A stretch of 64,000 nt of DNA from Methanobrevibacter sp. (GCA_017434525.1 JAFRFD010000078.1:1-64000), one strand, 5' to 3'. Shown: positions 46,323 through 55,672, counted from the first letter of the stretch. Numbers and translations are program-made. Notes: generated from the sequence alone by a model not told the origin.

Positions 46323-48584
46323 CTATTTTTTTGAAAGAGATTGAATTTCTTCAACTACTTTATATAATACTTCATCACCAAGTCCTTCAATATATTTTAT
46401 TGAACCTGCACATTCATGGCCTCCACCATCAATACCTGCAGATGGAACTCTTTCAATCATTTTAGTAACAATTTCATTTACATTGAATCCATATTCTTCG
46501 TTAACCGCATCAGTTGCCCTGAATACTCCAAAATCAGGACCATGACCCAAGGTTACAATAGGTTTGTCTTCACCCAATTCTTTTATTACATGGTCATGGA
46601 CAAATCCGCATGTTTTTCCAGGAGCCGGAAATGTGAATTTGTGCGCATACTTTTCAACATCAATTAAATTAAAGTAAATGCCGTTCTCAAGCTGTGTTCT
46701 TTTGATGTTTGGAAGAGCAGCCTTGAGTTGAATATCAATTCTCTTTTGATATTCCTTATATAATGCATTAATCATTTTTTCATGCTTATCCAAATTATCT
46801 ACAGCCAAAATGGTATCCATTATTCCCCTACCATTCATGAATCTTAGGAAATATGCTTCAAAATCAACGCATTCAGCTATTTTTGCCAAATGTTCTTTTG
46901 TGAATCCTTTTTGACCGGCCAATTCCAAGTATTGGTAAACTTCACCACATTCAGCACGGTCGCCTAATGCAGCTACCGCAGGCAAATGTTTAATTAACTC
47001 TTTTACATTAGGATTGATAAGGTGTGCAACCTCGGTTGCTAGTGCTCCTGCGGTTAATTGTGAATCCCCACCAACCAAGTAAGGATTGACATGACAATCA
47101 ACATATTCGTCCACAGCAACTGTCGCTCCATAAATCTCACCATCCCTTTCATCTTTTGTTAATAATTCGCCTGGAGAATGGTGATCTATTACTACTATTT
47201 CAATATCATAAATTTTAGCCTGCATTAATGCTACAATATCCTCTTCAGTTGATCCGTTATCCAAAAGAACAATTAACGGCAATTTTTGACCATGCCTTTC
47301 CTGATCCTCTAGAGCAAATGACAAATCCTTAACTACATCTTCCAGCTCATAGAATGGAGCTTTACTTGGGGAACGTTTGAAATAATAATATTGGGCATCA
47401 TTGCTTGGATTAGCTTTTTCAATTAACGGAACAATTGCCTTTTCCATTGCAACACCTGAACAAATACCATCTGCATCATTATGGTGTCTGAGTAAAATTG
47501 TCCTGCCATCAAGAATTGCCCTTCTAATCTTTTGAGCAGCTTCTCTCATCTTCGGTTTAAGTCTGTTTAAAACGTCACTTTTGACCAAGAAATCAACATG
47601 TTGAGGTTCGGCTCTTTTGTTTAATGCATCATCAATCAATTTATGTAACCTGCGAGTGTTTTCCTCACCAAGTTTTGTCATGGAAGATGACTCAATTTGT
47701 GTTTTTCCGCCATGTTCGTTGACTTCACCAATGACCTGAACCGCATCGCCAAGTTCTATTTCAGGATATGACCTCTCACCTGCCTTATCAAAAGCAGCTA
47801 TCTCGGTGGTTCCGCTTTCATCGCTGATGATGAAAATTGTAGGGCCGGAAGTCTGTTGAATTTGTTGAACCTCACCATCAATTCTAACCATTTTTCCCTT
47901 TTTCTCTTCAAGCTTGTTAATCAGGGTTCTTGGAATTGATTTGGTTAACCTCTTAAGCCTATATTCATCAACAAAAGCAGGGGCAAAATCTATTTTACCT
48001 TCTCTAGATTTTATTGCAGTGATAAATACAATAATATCCTCACCAACTTTATATTTGGAGACATCCCCTCTCATAAGTCCCCAAACATTATTGTTTAAAG
48101 AAACGAATGCACCATATCTTTCAATTCTTGTAATTTTTCCCCTGTATAATTTATCCTTATCAATATCACTCATCTGACATAAGGAATCTAAAACATACAC
48201 ATCACGAGCCGCCCTTTGGCGAGCTTCAAATTCATCATGCTTCATTTTTTCAACCTTTCTTTTTTCTTCACATTCTTCGCATACATCAATTTCATCAGGG
48301 ATTAATTTTCCACAGTCCCTGCATACATTTATTTGACCGGTCCCATGGCAATATGGGCACTCTTCAAATACTTCAACTTGCCCTTTTCCATTACAAACTT
48401 CACATGGAACGTCTTGGTCAGAACCTAAATCAAATTTGGCTCTTGCTTTACTATTAACTCCTTTAAAATGACTGCCCACATCAAATAAATCGTCTTCATA
48501 ACCGGTTCCGCCGCAGGCATCACATTCCTTATAGTCCGCAACAACAGAACCAATACCTTTACATTTTGGACATTTAGTTTTCAA
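46323..48584 (-). CDS. RecJ-like DHH phosphoesterase with DnaJ-type zinc finger, S1 and OB domains (COG1107 type)
   Basis: 753 residues. Order: DnaJ-like CxxCxGxG zinc-finger repeats (1-85, CKGIG, CDACGGTG, CEVCNGKG, CPYCHGTG), a second Cys cluster (CRDCGKLIPDEIDVCEECEE), an S1 domain (about 150-205), an OB fold (about 230-300, GEVQQIQQTSGPTIFII), then DHH (HHNDADGICSGVA about 365, VIDHHSPGE about 470) and DHHA1 (GGGHECAGSIK about 730). Archaeal relatives are RecJ-like nucleases or replisome partners. Followed by zinc-ribbon genes that may share its transcript. Confidence 0.88.
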   Translation of the reverse strand: MKTKCPKCKGIGSVVADYKECDACGGTGYEDDLFDVGSHFKGVNSKARAKFDLGSDQDVPCEVCNGKGQVEVFEECPYCHGTGQINVCRDCGKLIPDEIDVCEECEEKRKVEKMKHDEFEARQRAARDVYVLDSLCQMSDIDKDKLYRGKITRIERYGAFVSLNNNVWGLMRGDVSKYKVGEDIIVFITAIKSREGKIDFAPAFVDEYRLKRLTKSIPRTLINKLEEKKGKMVRIDGEVQQIQQTSGPTIFIISDESGTTEIAAFDKAGERSYPEIELGDAVQVIGEVNEHGGKTQIESSSMTKLGEENTRRLHKLIDDALNKRAEPQHVDFLVKSDVLNRLKPKMREAAQKIRRAILDGRTILLRHHNDADGICSGVAMEKAIVPLIEKANPSNDAQYYYFKRSPSKAPFYELEDVVKDLSFALEDQERHGQKLPLIVLLDNGSTEEDIVALMQAKIYDIEIVVIDHHSPGELLTKDERDGEIYGATVAVDEYVDCHVNPYLVGGDSQLTAGALATEVAHLINPNVKELIKHLPAVAALGDRAECGEVYQYLELAGQKGFTKEHLAKIAECVDFEAYFLRFMNGRGIMDTILAVDNLDKHEKMINALYKEYQKRIDIQLKAALPNIKRTQLENGIYFNLIDVEKYAHKFTFPAPGKTCGFVHDHVIKELGEDKPIVTLGHGPDFGVFRATDAVNEEYGFNVNEIVTKMIERVPSAGIDGGGHECAGSIKYIEGLGDEVLYKVVEEIQSLSKK

Positions 48585-48610
48585 GTTAAAACCTCACATT
48601 AAATATTAGA

Positions 48611-49111
48611 TTACTTAAATAATTTCGGGTTATCGTTAACAATTGAATCTCTTTGATTTTGAAATGCAACAGCTTGGTTCATTGCATCGTTTGCTTCAAA
48701 ACCATAATTGCTGCCAGTGTAATTGGATTCAATTTCAAAACACTCGATTGCCTCTTTCAATAAATCAACGGCTTTAAGTTTATACTCCAATTCCTTTATT
48801 AAAGTATTAATATACTCTTGATGAACGCCATTAACATCAGAAGTAAAGTTACCTTGAAGATTCAATAGCTTATTCAAACTTTTATTATAATTATTTCCAG
48901 CAGATTCTGCTTTAACCATTGATTCATAAAAATTTTTACTGTTAACTAATTCTACAGCCTCATTATACTCCCTATCCCCAGTAACAATACCATCATTAAT
49001 CTCGGGCATGGCTTTATTCATATTATCGGTGGAACTATCAATAAATATGATAGCGGCTGAAATAATTAACAAAGCAACAATAAAAATTATTAATTTACTA
49101 TAACTAGACAC
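48611..49111 (-). CDS. Membrane-anchored hypothetical protein
   Basis: 166 residues. One N-terminal membrane helix (about 6-24) is followed by an outward helical domain with repeated E/K/N and coiled-coil-like heptads. No domain is recognised. It lies 26 bp upstream of the DHH gene. The start region lies at the edge of an A+T-rich spacer of 84 bp before the superoxide reductase-like gene. Confidence 0.65.
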   Translation of the reverse strand: MSSYSKLIIFIVALLIISAAIIFIDSSTDNMNKAMPEINDGIVTGDREYNEAVELVNSKNFYESMVKAESAGNNYNKSLNKLLNLQGNFTSDVNGVHQEYINTLIKELEYKLKAVDLLKEAIECFEIESNYTGSNYGFEANDAMNQAVAFQNQRDSIVNDNPKLFK

Positions 49112-49195
49112 GATATAGTTTATATTAAAACAAGTAATTAAAATTTTTCATGAAAAAAATAAATAAAAAAAGAAGTTTAAAAATAGTTTTTAAAC

Positions 49196-49561
49196 TTATT
49201 CTGAGGACCAAAGGCCGTGTAAATTACAGAATGCTAATGCTTTTACATCATCAGTAGAGTTAACAGTGAATGTAGCTTCTGCAACATCTCCTGGTTTGAA
49301 GCATTTTGCATATTGTTCTGCTCCAGCTTCTACGATTAAGAACTGGATGTAGTGGTCATCGTCCATTGGGTGAGCTGCTTCACCGACTTTAACGGTTACT
49401 TTGTCACCATCGATTTCAACTACAGGTTTGTGTTTAGGAGCTTTTTCACCTTCAGTTTGTACAGGGAATGCAAGCATGTGGTCGGAACATACTTTTTCAT
49501 CGCCTTCAGCTAAAACTTGGATAATGCTTCCACAATCATCACATTTTAATATTTTTGCCAT
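49196..49561 (-). CDS. dfx: Desulfoferrodoxin-family (superoxide reductase-like) protein
   Basis: 121 residues. Center II ligands are complete: H44 (PKHKPVVE), H64 and H70 (AHPMDDDHYI), C112 and H115 (FCNLHGLW). The N-terminal desulforedoxin-like part has C7, C10 and C25 only; the fourth Cys of the usual CC pair is replaced (VCSDH). So center I is probably absent or altered while superoxide reduction at center II should remain. It is a single-gene unit with GGAGA upstream. Confidence 0.85.
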   Translation of the reverse strand: MAKILKCDDCGSIIQVLAEGDEKVCSDHMLAFPVQTEGEKAPKHKPVVEIDGDKVTVKVGEAAHPMDDDHYIQFLIVEAGAEQYAKCFKPGDVAEATFTVNSTDDVKALAFCNLHGLWSSE

Positions 49562-49629
49562 AATAAAACATCTCCTTATATTAAGTTAAATATAGTTTAT
49601 TCGACAAAGTATTTATTATTATTGATAAC

Positions 49630-50004
49630 CTATTGGTTATTCTCATAATAATTTTCAATAGCCGCCTGAAGCCCGTCAGCCGCAAGGTTTGAACAGTGCA
49701 TTTTAATTGGTGGAAGACCATCCAATTCCTCTGCAACATCATTTCTTGAGATTTTCAATGCCTCTTCCAAGGTTTTTCCAACAGCAATCTCGGTAATCAT
49801 GCTACTTGTTGCAATAGCCGCTCCGCAGCCAAATGTCTGAAAGCTGATATCTTCAATTACGTCATCATCATTAACCTTAATGTAGATTGTCATTAAATCT
49901 CCACAGGTTGGGTTTCCAACTGTCCCAACACCGTTTGCATCTTCCATTTTTCTACAGTTTCTTGGGTTTGCAAAATGATCCATTACTTTTTCTGAATAAT
50001 CCAT
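49630..50004 (-). CDS. nifU: Iron-sulfur cluster scaffold (IscU/NifU N-terminal type)
   Basis: 124 residues from the ATG at 50004; a GTG three codons upstream is possible. The three cluster-ligand Cys are C34 (NPTCGD), C60 (FGCGAAIATSS) and C104 (KMHCSN), with Asp36. Assembles 2Fe-2S or 4Fe-4S clusters from sulfur donated by NifS. It overlaps or abuts the nifS stop, so the two are co-translated. Confidence 0.92.
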   Translation of the reverse strand: MDYSEKVMDHFANPRNCRKMEDANGVGTVGNPTCGDLMTIYIKVNDDDVIEDISFQTFGCGAAIATSSMITEIAVGKTLEEALKISRNDVAEELDGLPPIKMHCSNLAADGLQAAIENYYENNQ

Positions 50005-50006
50005 AC

Positions 50007-51215
50007 TTAACACATCCTACAGTTATCTTCATGTTTTCTACACATTACGCCATCATAATCTAATTCCTGATTCCAAAGAGGTGACATTTCTCTTAATCTT
50101 GAAACAGATTCTGCTATAACATTGACAAATTCATCAACATCAAAATTATCACTTTCAGGGGCAAGTGATATTCTTAAAGAACCATGAACATCAACAGGAT
50201 CTAAACCTAAAGCGGTCAATACTGGAGATGCCTCTAAAGTATTTGAAGAACATGCGGACCCTGTGGAAGCTTGATAACCTTTAGCATCCAATAGAAGAAT
50301 TAATGATTCCCCTTCAATGGCCTTGAATCTGAAGTTAACGAGGTTTGGCAACCTTGTCTCTTCATCACCATTTAAGTATGCTTCAGGAATTGTGCTTAAT
50401 ACCTTATCAATGAGTTCATCACGAATTGAGGATAATTTTTCATAATGCTCATCTAACTGGGCAGCAGCCAATTCGCAAGCTTTTCCAAATCCAACAATAC
50501 CCGGAACATTTTCAGTTCCGCCCCTAATTCCTTTTTCCTGTCCCCCTCCATGAATAAGCGGTACAAGACGGGTTCCTTTTCTGATGTATAATGCTCCAAC
50601 ACCTTTTGGACCATTAATCTTATGTGAAGATAAAGCAAGTAAATCAATATTTAATTTCTCAACATCCACTTCTATTTTTCCAAAACTTTGTACTGCATCA
50701 ACGTGGAATTTAATTCCGTTCTCACGTGCAATTTTACCTATTTCTTCAATTGGTTGAATTGTACCAATCTCATTGTTAGCGTGCATTACACTAATTAAAA
50801 TAGTTTCGTCAGTGATTGCTTCTTTTAAATCTTCGATTTCAATTATTCCCTTTTCATTTACAGGCAAATAGGTTACTTTAAAATCAAGAGATTCTAAAAA
50901 TCCTAAAGTATTTTTAACAGCAGGGTGTTCAATATTAGTTGTAATAATATGTTTTCCCTTTTTTTGTAATTTAAATGCAAGGCCTTTGATAGCAAGATTA
51001 TCAGATTCTGATCCCCCACTTGTGAAAATAATTTCTTCAGGTTTTGCATTAATTGCATCAGCTACTCTTTGGCGAGCTAACTCTAATGCCTTTTTGGATT
51101 CACGACCATATCCATAAAGAGTTGATGGATTTCCAAACTCTTGTGTGAAAAATGGTTTCATTTCTTCAAATACTTCCTCACTAACTTGTGTAGTTGCTGA
51201 GTTATCTAAATACAT
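50007..51215 (-). CDS. nifS: Cysteine desulfurase
   Basis: 402 residues. PLP enzyme that moves sulfur from cysteine to the scaffold. The PLP lysine is in LALSSHKINGPKG (about residue 203), the catalytic Cys in GSACSSNTLE (about residue 323). The C-terminal 12 residues are unusually Cys-rich (CRKHEDNCRMC). It lies downstream of metY and upstream of the scaffold gene. Confidence 0.94.
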   Translation of the reverse strand: MYLDNSATTQVSEEVFEEMKPFFTQEFGNPSTLYGYGRESKKALELARQRVADAINAKPEEIIFTSGGSESDNLAIKGLAFKLQKKGKHIITTNIEHPAVKNTLGFLESLDFKVTYLPVNEKGIIEIEDLKEAITDETILISVMHANNEIGTIQPIEEIGKIARENGIKFHVDAVQSFGKIEVDVEKLNIDLLALSSHKINGPKGVGALYIRKGTRLVPLIHGGGQEKGIRGGTENVPGIVGFGKACELAAAQLDEHYEKLSSIRDELIDKVLSTIPEAYLNGDEETRLPNLVNFRFKAIEGESLILLLDAKGYQASTGSACSSNTLEASPVLTALGLDPVDVHGSLRISLAPESDNFDVDEFVNVIAESVSRLREMSPLWNQELDYDGVMCRKHEDNCRMC

Positions 51216-51274
51216 ACTCTATCTCCCAATTGTCTTTTTTAATAAGTAAAATTTTATAATATAAATATTTTAAG

Positions 51275-51297
51275 TGAGTAAAGGGTTACTTTACTCA
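51275..51297 (-). terminator. Putative terminator of metY
   Basis: TGAGTAAAG and CTTTACTCA form a 9 bp stem with a 5-base loop that includes the metY stop codon's neighbourhood. The minus strand then runs into A+T-rich sequence that also holds the nifS TATA box (ATTTATATTATAAAA). Confidence 0.5.
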
Positions 51298-52590
51298 GAT
51301 ACTATCCAAAGCTTGACTTAAATCTTCAATTAAATCATCAGCATCTTCTAAACCAATAGAAAGTCTGATAAAGTCAGGTGTTACACCGGTAGCTTCTTGC
51401 TCTTCAGGAGTCAATTGTTGATGTGTTGTACTTGCAGGGTGGATTGCTAAACTTTTTGCATCACCGATATTTGCAAGAATTGAGAATAATTCTAATTTTT
51501 CAATTACTTTTCTTCCTGCTTCTTCGCCACCTTCTACGCCGAAACCTAAAATACCTGCAAAGTTATCTCCTAAGTATTTTTTGTTGACTTCATAGGTTGG
51601 ATGTGATTCTAAACCTGGATAGTTTACCCATTTGACTTTTGGGTGTGCTTCCAAGAATTTAGCTACTTTAAGGGCATTTTCAGAGTGTCTTTTTACACGT
51701 ACATCAAGACTTTCAAGTCCTTGTAGGAAAATGAAACTGTGTACCGGTGCTTGAGTGGCGCCTAAGTCCCTTAAAAGTCTTGCCCTTGCTCTTACGGTAA
51801 ATGCAATGTTTCCAAGTTCAGGCACATCTCCAAATGCATCCCAAAAGACTAATCCGTGGTAACTTGGATCTGGTTTAGTGAAATTGTTGAATTTGCCGTT
51901 TCCCCAGTTGAATTTTCCTGAATCAACGATGTATCCTCCAACTGCAGTACCATGGCCTCCGACATATTTGGTTGCTGATGCTGCAATGACATCTGCACCA
52001 TGTTCCAATGGCCTAACAAGTCCTACACCAACAGTATTGTCCACAATCAAAGGAATATCATGAGAATGTGCAATTTCAGCTAATGCTTCAAAGTCAGGCA
52101 CATCCAATTTTGGGTTTCCGATTGATTCAACATAAATTGCCTTGGTCTTTTCATCGATTGCATCTTCAAACGCTTGCAAGTCCTGTGAGTTTACAAATTT
52201 TACATCCCTTGCGAGATCCTTGAAAGTGTAATTAAATAATTGGTAGGTTCCACCATAGAGGTTGTCTGCTGAAACGATATTGTCTCCAGGTTCGGTCACG
52301 TTTAAGATTGCATATGAAATTGCTGCAAGACCACTTGATGTTGAAAGACCAGAGTTACCGCCTTCGATAGCAGCAATCCTTGCTTCAAATACATCACTGG
52401 TTGGGTTTGTTAATCTGGAGTAAATTTGTCCAAATTCTTGAAGGGCGAATCTTCTTGCAGCCTCATCTGAGTCTTTAAATACATATGAAGTAGTCTGATA
52501 AATTGGAACCGCCTGTGCCCCAGTTGCGGGGTCCGGAGTTTGTCCTGCACGTACACCTAATGTTGCTAATCCATAATTTTTATTTGTCAT
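51295..52590 (-). CDS. metY: O-acetylhomoserine aminocarboxypropyltransferase (sulfhydrylase)
   Basis: 431 residues. Cys/Met-metabolism PLP enzyme that makes homocysteine from O-acetylhomoserine and sulfide, possibly also cysteine from O-acetylserine. The PLP lysine is in ASATKYVGGHGTAVGG (about residue 210). Also seen are AIEGGNSGLSTSSGLAA and the signature RLSIGLEDADDLI. Preceded by three copies of ATAAC-N4-GTTAT and a dyad before the TATA box. Confidence 0.92.
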   Translation of the reverse strand: MTNKNYGLATLGVRAGQTPDPATGAQAVPIYQTTSYVFKDSDEAARRFALQEFGQIYSRLTNPTSDVFEARIAAIEGGNSGLSTSSGLAAISYAILNVTEPGDNIVSADNLYGGTYQLFNYTFKDLARDVKFVNSQDLQAFEDAIDEKTKAIYVESIGNPKLDVPDFEALAEIAHSHDIPLIVDNTVGVGLVRPLEHGADVIAASATKYVGGHGTAVGGYIVDSGKFNWGNGKFNNFTKPDPSYHGLVFWDAFGDVPELGNIAFTVRARARLLRDLGATQAPVHSFIFLQGLESLDVRVKRHSENALKVAKFLEAHPKVKWVNYPGLESHPTYEVNKKYLGDNFAGILGFGVEGGEEAGRKVIEKLELFSILANIGDAKSLAIHPASTTHQQLTPEEQEATGVTPDFIRLSIGLEDADDLIEDLSQALDSI

Positions 52591-52624
52591 TAATAATCAC
52601 CTTTATAAATAAATTCAGTAAAAT

Positions 52625-52746
52625 ATATCACGTGTTATATTCACTATATAACAATAGTTATTTTTTATATATAAATGTTTTGGTATGCCTAAAAAAAAGT
52701 TAAGAATAAATTATAACTCATGTTATACAAATATAACATCTGTTAT
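52625..52746 (-). promoter_or_regulatory. metY promoter with repeated ATAAC-N4-GTTAT palindromes
   Basis: Three perfect palindromes ATAAC-N4-GTTAT lie at 52648-52661, 52713-52726 and 52733-52746; the last two are exactly 20 bp apart. A degenerate site (ATATC-ACGT-GTTAT) lies at 52625-52638. The TATA box (CATTTATATATAAAA) is at about 52665-52678, so sites lie on both sides of it. The dyad TTTTGGTATGCCTAAA (52678-52693) touches the upstream edge of the TATA box. The same two motifs precede cysK. Confidence 0.75.
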
Positions 52747-52804
52747 TTTTAGTATATAAAGGTTGTTACATTTATTAAAAGAAACATAAAAAAGAAATTA
52801 AAAG

Positions 52805-52931
52805 TTATTTATTTCTAAGAATTTCAGATAACCTACTTTCTTCTTTAATTTTAGTTACATGATTAGTATGTGGCTCTGAAAATAGACCAGGATGCTCTTT
52901 CTTTTTTTTTAGCTAACTCCTCATCAGACAT
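52805..52931 (-). pseudogene. Small gene with a one-base homopolymer frameshift
   Basis: After GGAGGT, an ATG opens MSDEELAKKKERASWSIFRA and stops early. In another frame the same DNA continues EHPGLFSEPHTNHVTKIKEE to a stop at 52805. Removing one A from the A9 run (plus-strand T9 at 52902-52910) joins them into one 41-residue protein. The whole span is 127 bases, one more than a multiple of three. Either a sequencing/assembly error, a real pseudogene, or slippage. The family is not recognised. Confidence 0.6.
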
Positions 52932-53040
52932 ATCATGACCTCCAAAATTCTTAATTAAATATTATAATTAAATATATAATAAATTGATAATATTGATATA
53001 ATGCAAATTAAAAAAAATAGTGAAAATAGGAGTAAAACTC

Positions 53041-54390
53041 CTAATCATTTATTTCATAACCTAAACTTTGTAGGTTATCTCTTATTTTATCAGATAAATC
53101 ATATTGCTTGTTAGCTCTTAACTCAGATCTAACATCAGAAATCAATTCAAGTAAATCATCACTTCCGGCATTAACCTCTTCAGTTTCAAAACTAACACCA
53201 AAAATATGAGCGGCATCATCCAAGAATGATTTAATAGCAATTTTATCGCCATCAGATAAATTATCCAGTTCATTTTTAGAATCATTGATTAATCCAAAGA
53301 TAGCGGCAATGGCCTTTGGAGTGTTAAAGTCATCGTCCATACTGTCAAAGAATTCAGTTGACCATTTATCCAATACTGCATAATCAGAATCAAAATCTTC
53401 AGTTACTTCAACATCCAAAAGTTTATAGTATTTTCTGATTCTGTCCAAACTTTTCTCGGACTGGTGAAGTGAATCTTTGGAAAAGTCAATCGGGCTTCTG
53501 TAGTGAGTGGACAATACAAAGAACCTGAATGTTTCGGCATCCCAATCCTCAAGCAATTCACGAATTGTAATGAAGTTGTTCAAGGATTTTGACATTTTCT
53601 CTCCGTTAACATTTAAAAATCCTGTGTGCAACCAGAATTTTACCATTGGCGCTTTTCCTGAAACAGCTTCCATCTGTGTGATTTCAGCTTCGTGGTGTGG
53701 GAAGATTAAATCCAAACCTCCACCGTGAGCGTCATATTGCGGACCGAAGTAGTATTCTGTTATTGCTGTATCTTCAATGTGCCATCCCGGTCTTCCATCT
53801 CCCCATGGGGACGGCCAGGTAGGTTCATCAACGCCAACACGTTTTTTCCAAAGTGCAAAGTCCTGCGGATTTTTCTTTGTTGTTTCTGCTAAATCCCTGT
53901 GGGATTCTAGCTCTTCAACGTTTCTGTTTGATAACTTACCGAATTCTGGGAACTTGTCTATTTCGAAATAAACCCCATCTTCGGTTTCGTAGGCAAAACC
54001 CTTATCGATTAATCTTTGAATTTGGTCCAATATTTCATCAACATGATCAGTTGCCCTTGCAAATAAGTTAACACCATTGACATTTAATTTGTTCATGTCC
54101 TCAATGTATCTTTTTTCAAATTTTCTAGCCAACTCACCTGCAGGAATTCCGCTTTCTTTTGACCTGTTAATGATTTTATCATCAATATCTGTGATATTTT
54201 GAATGTAAAATACGGCATATCCCTTGTATTCTAGATATCTTTTAATTGTATCAAAGGAAATGTATGTTCTTCCGTGTCCAATATGAGCATCATCATAAAC
54301 GGTTGGACCACATACAAATAAGTTAACTCTGTTTTTATTAATAGTTACAAAATCCTCTTTACTGCGAGTTAAAGTTGAATAAACGTCCAT
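53041..54390 (-). CDS. cysS: Cysteinyl-tRNA synthetase
   Basis: 449 residues, class I. HIGH is at 36-39 (DDAHIGHGRTY) and KMSKS at about residue 266 (NGEKMSKSLNNF). Zinc ligands are in FVCGPTVYD and the GWHIEDTAITE/PHHEAEITQ regions. A bacterial-type CysRS is absent in some methanogens that charge tRNA-Cys through Sep-tRNA; here it is present and next to its tRNA gene and the cysteine genes. Confidence 0.94.
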   Translation of the reverse strand: MDVYSTLTRSKEDFVTINKNRVNLFVCGPTVYDDAHIGHGRTYISFDTIKRYLEYKGYAVFYIQNITDIDDKIINRSKESGIPAGELARKFEKRYIEDMNKLNVNGVNLFARATDHVDEILDQIQRLIDKGFAYETEDGVYFEIDKFPEFGKLSNRNVEELESHRDLAETTKKNPQDFALWKKRVGVDEPTWPSPWGDGRPGWHIEDTAITEYYFGPQYDAHGGGLDLIFPHHEAEITQMEAVSGKAPMVKFWLHTGFLNVNGEKMSKSLNNFITIRELLEDWDAETFRFFVLSTHYRSPIDFSKDSLHQSEKSLDRIRKYYKLLDVEVTEDFDSDYAVLDKWSTEFFDSMDDDFNTPKAIAAIFGLINDSKNELDNLSDGDKIAIKSFLDDAAHIFGVSFETEEVNAGSDDLLELISDVRSELRANKQYDLSDKIRDNLQSLGYEIND

Positions 54391-54422
54391 AAAAAATAAC
54401 CTCGAAAAATAGTAATTGTAAA

Positions 54423-54494
54423 AGGCAAGTGAGGGATTTGAACCCCCGTATTATGGTCTGCAGCCACACACCTAAGCCACTCGGTAAACTTGCC
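54423..54494 (-). tRNA. tRNA-Cys (GCA)
   Basis: 72 bases without encoded CCA. The acceptor stem pairs GGCAAGT with ACTTGCC, with U73 as discriminator, the expected base for tRNA-Cys. The anticodon loop is CTGCAGA with anticodon GCA between the arms TGTGG and CCATA. The T arm is GGGGGTTCAAATCCCTC-like (GGGGG-TTCAAATC-CCTC). It lies 32 bp upstream of cysS on the same strand and downstream of the Cys-rich regulator. Confidence 0.95.
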
Positions 54495-54565
54495 ACTAAA
54501 TATTAAAGTATAATAAAATATTGGTGAGTAATACTTTAAATAGTTTACTATAAAACCCAATATTT

Positions 54566-54946
54566 TTAGCATTTAGTAGCTTCGGAACCCAAACAAGATT
54601 GACAATCTTCACCAAGCTCAGACTTATCAATATTAAGTTGTTCCAAAACATCTGCAGTTTCGACATGTTTGCATATTGCACAAGTTCTTCCAATCAATTG
54701 TGCTTTTGTAGCAGTTCCATCAGCCAATTCCTTGGCAAAGTCTTGAACCATTTTTCTGACATTGTCATCAAGTTTTATTCCACTACCACGCTTATCAGTT
54801 ATGTACTGAGATACTGCAGGCTGTGTAATGTCCATAAGTTCAGAAACATCTTTCTGTCTCATGCCTAAATTTAAAAGTTCTTTAGCTAATTCTGATCTAA
54901 TAGCTGGTATGACATACCAAACAACGATTTCACAAGGTGGTTTCAT
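54566..54946 (-). CDS. HTH regulator with two CxxC motifs
   Basis: 126 residues. An N-terminal helix-turn-helix (about 14-55, RQKDVSELMDITQPAVSQYI) is followed by a helical linker and a Cys-rich C-terminal part: C89-x2-C92, C115-x2-C118 and C126 (also C5). Relatives are archaeal COG2522-type regulators. The Cys pairs could hold an iron-sulfur cluster or zinc, giving a sensor for sulfur, iron or redox state. It is the last gene of cysK-cysE-regulator (12 bp after cysE), so it is the best local candidate to bind the palindromes before cysK and metY. Inferred, not shown. Confidence 0.75.
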   Translation of the reverse strand: MKPPCEIVVWYVIPAIRSELAKELLNLGMRQKDVSELMDITQPAVSQYITDKRGSGIKLDDNVRKMVQDFAKELADGTATKAQLIGRTCAICKHVETADVLEQLNIDKSELGEDCQSCLGSEATKC

Positions 54947-54958
54947 AAAAAATCCCTT

Positions 54959-55672
54959 CTATTTTTTAAACAAATCCTCTAGTTCTTCTTGTTCATCTCT
55001 AATATCTTCTGTCAAACATAGTTCATTTTTGTCAAACAGAATTTTAATTTGTTCATCATTTTCCTTGAGGTGTTTTTCCAAAGTTCTGATTGCATCTGCA
55101 ACAGGGTCAGGAAGTTTATCGTGGTCAAGATTAACTTTCTTGTAGGAAACGCCCTTACATTTAACGATACGACCAGGAACACCAACACAAGTTGATTCTG
55201 GAGGAACATCCTTAAGCACAACAGCACCAGTACCAATTTTGGAATACTCACCAATTGTGATGTTTCCCATTACCTTAGCGCCTGCACCAACAATGACTCC
55301 ACGTTCCAGAGTTGGATGTCTTTTGGTTTTTTCCGTACTGGTTCCTCCAAGGATTACTCCTTGATATAACAATACGTCATCACCTACGATTGCTGTTTCT
55401 CCAACAACAACCCCCATTCCATGGTCTATGAAAACTCTTTTACCGAATGTTGCACCAGGGTGAATTTCAATTCCTGTAAGAAATCTTGCTATATTTGAAT
55501 TGATACGGGCCAAAAGCTTTAGGGAGTGATTCCATAGCCAATGACTTACCCTATGGAATATCAAAGCGTAGAATCCCGGATAACACAAGAAAATCTCTAA
55601 AGTTGACCTTGCGGCAGGATCCTTTTGCTTGATGGCATTAATTTCATCCCTTAAATTTTTAAACATTGGCAA
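54959..55672 (-). CDS. cysE: Serine O-acetyltransferase
   Basis: 237 residues. Makes O-acetylserine for CysK. The left-handed beta-helix hexapeptide region is about 68-160, with GIEIHPGATFGKRVFIDHGMGVVVGE and GAGAKVMGNITIGE clearly seen. The active-site His is in IDHGMGV. The C-terminal helical tail is longer than average (about 75 residues), ending in ELEDLFKK. It lies between cysK (54 bp upstream) and the regulator. Confidence 0.93.
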   Translation of the reverse strand: MPMFKNLRDEINAIKQKDPAARSTLEIFLCYPGFYALIFHRVSHWLWNHSLKLLARINSNIARFLTGIEIHPGATFGKRVFIDHGMGVVVGETAIVGDDVLLYQGVILGGTSTEKTKRHPTLERGVIVGAGAKVMGNITIGEYSKIGTGAVVLKDVPPESTCVGVPGRIVKCKGVSYKKVNLDHDKLPDPVADAIRTLEKHLKENDEQIKILFDKNELCLTEDIRDEQEELEDLFKK

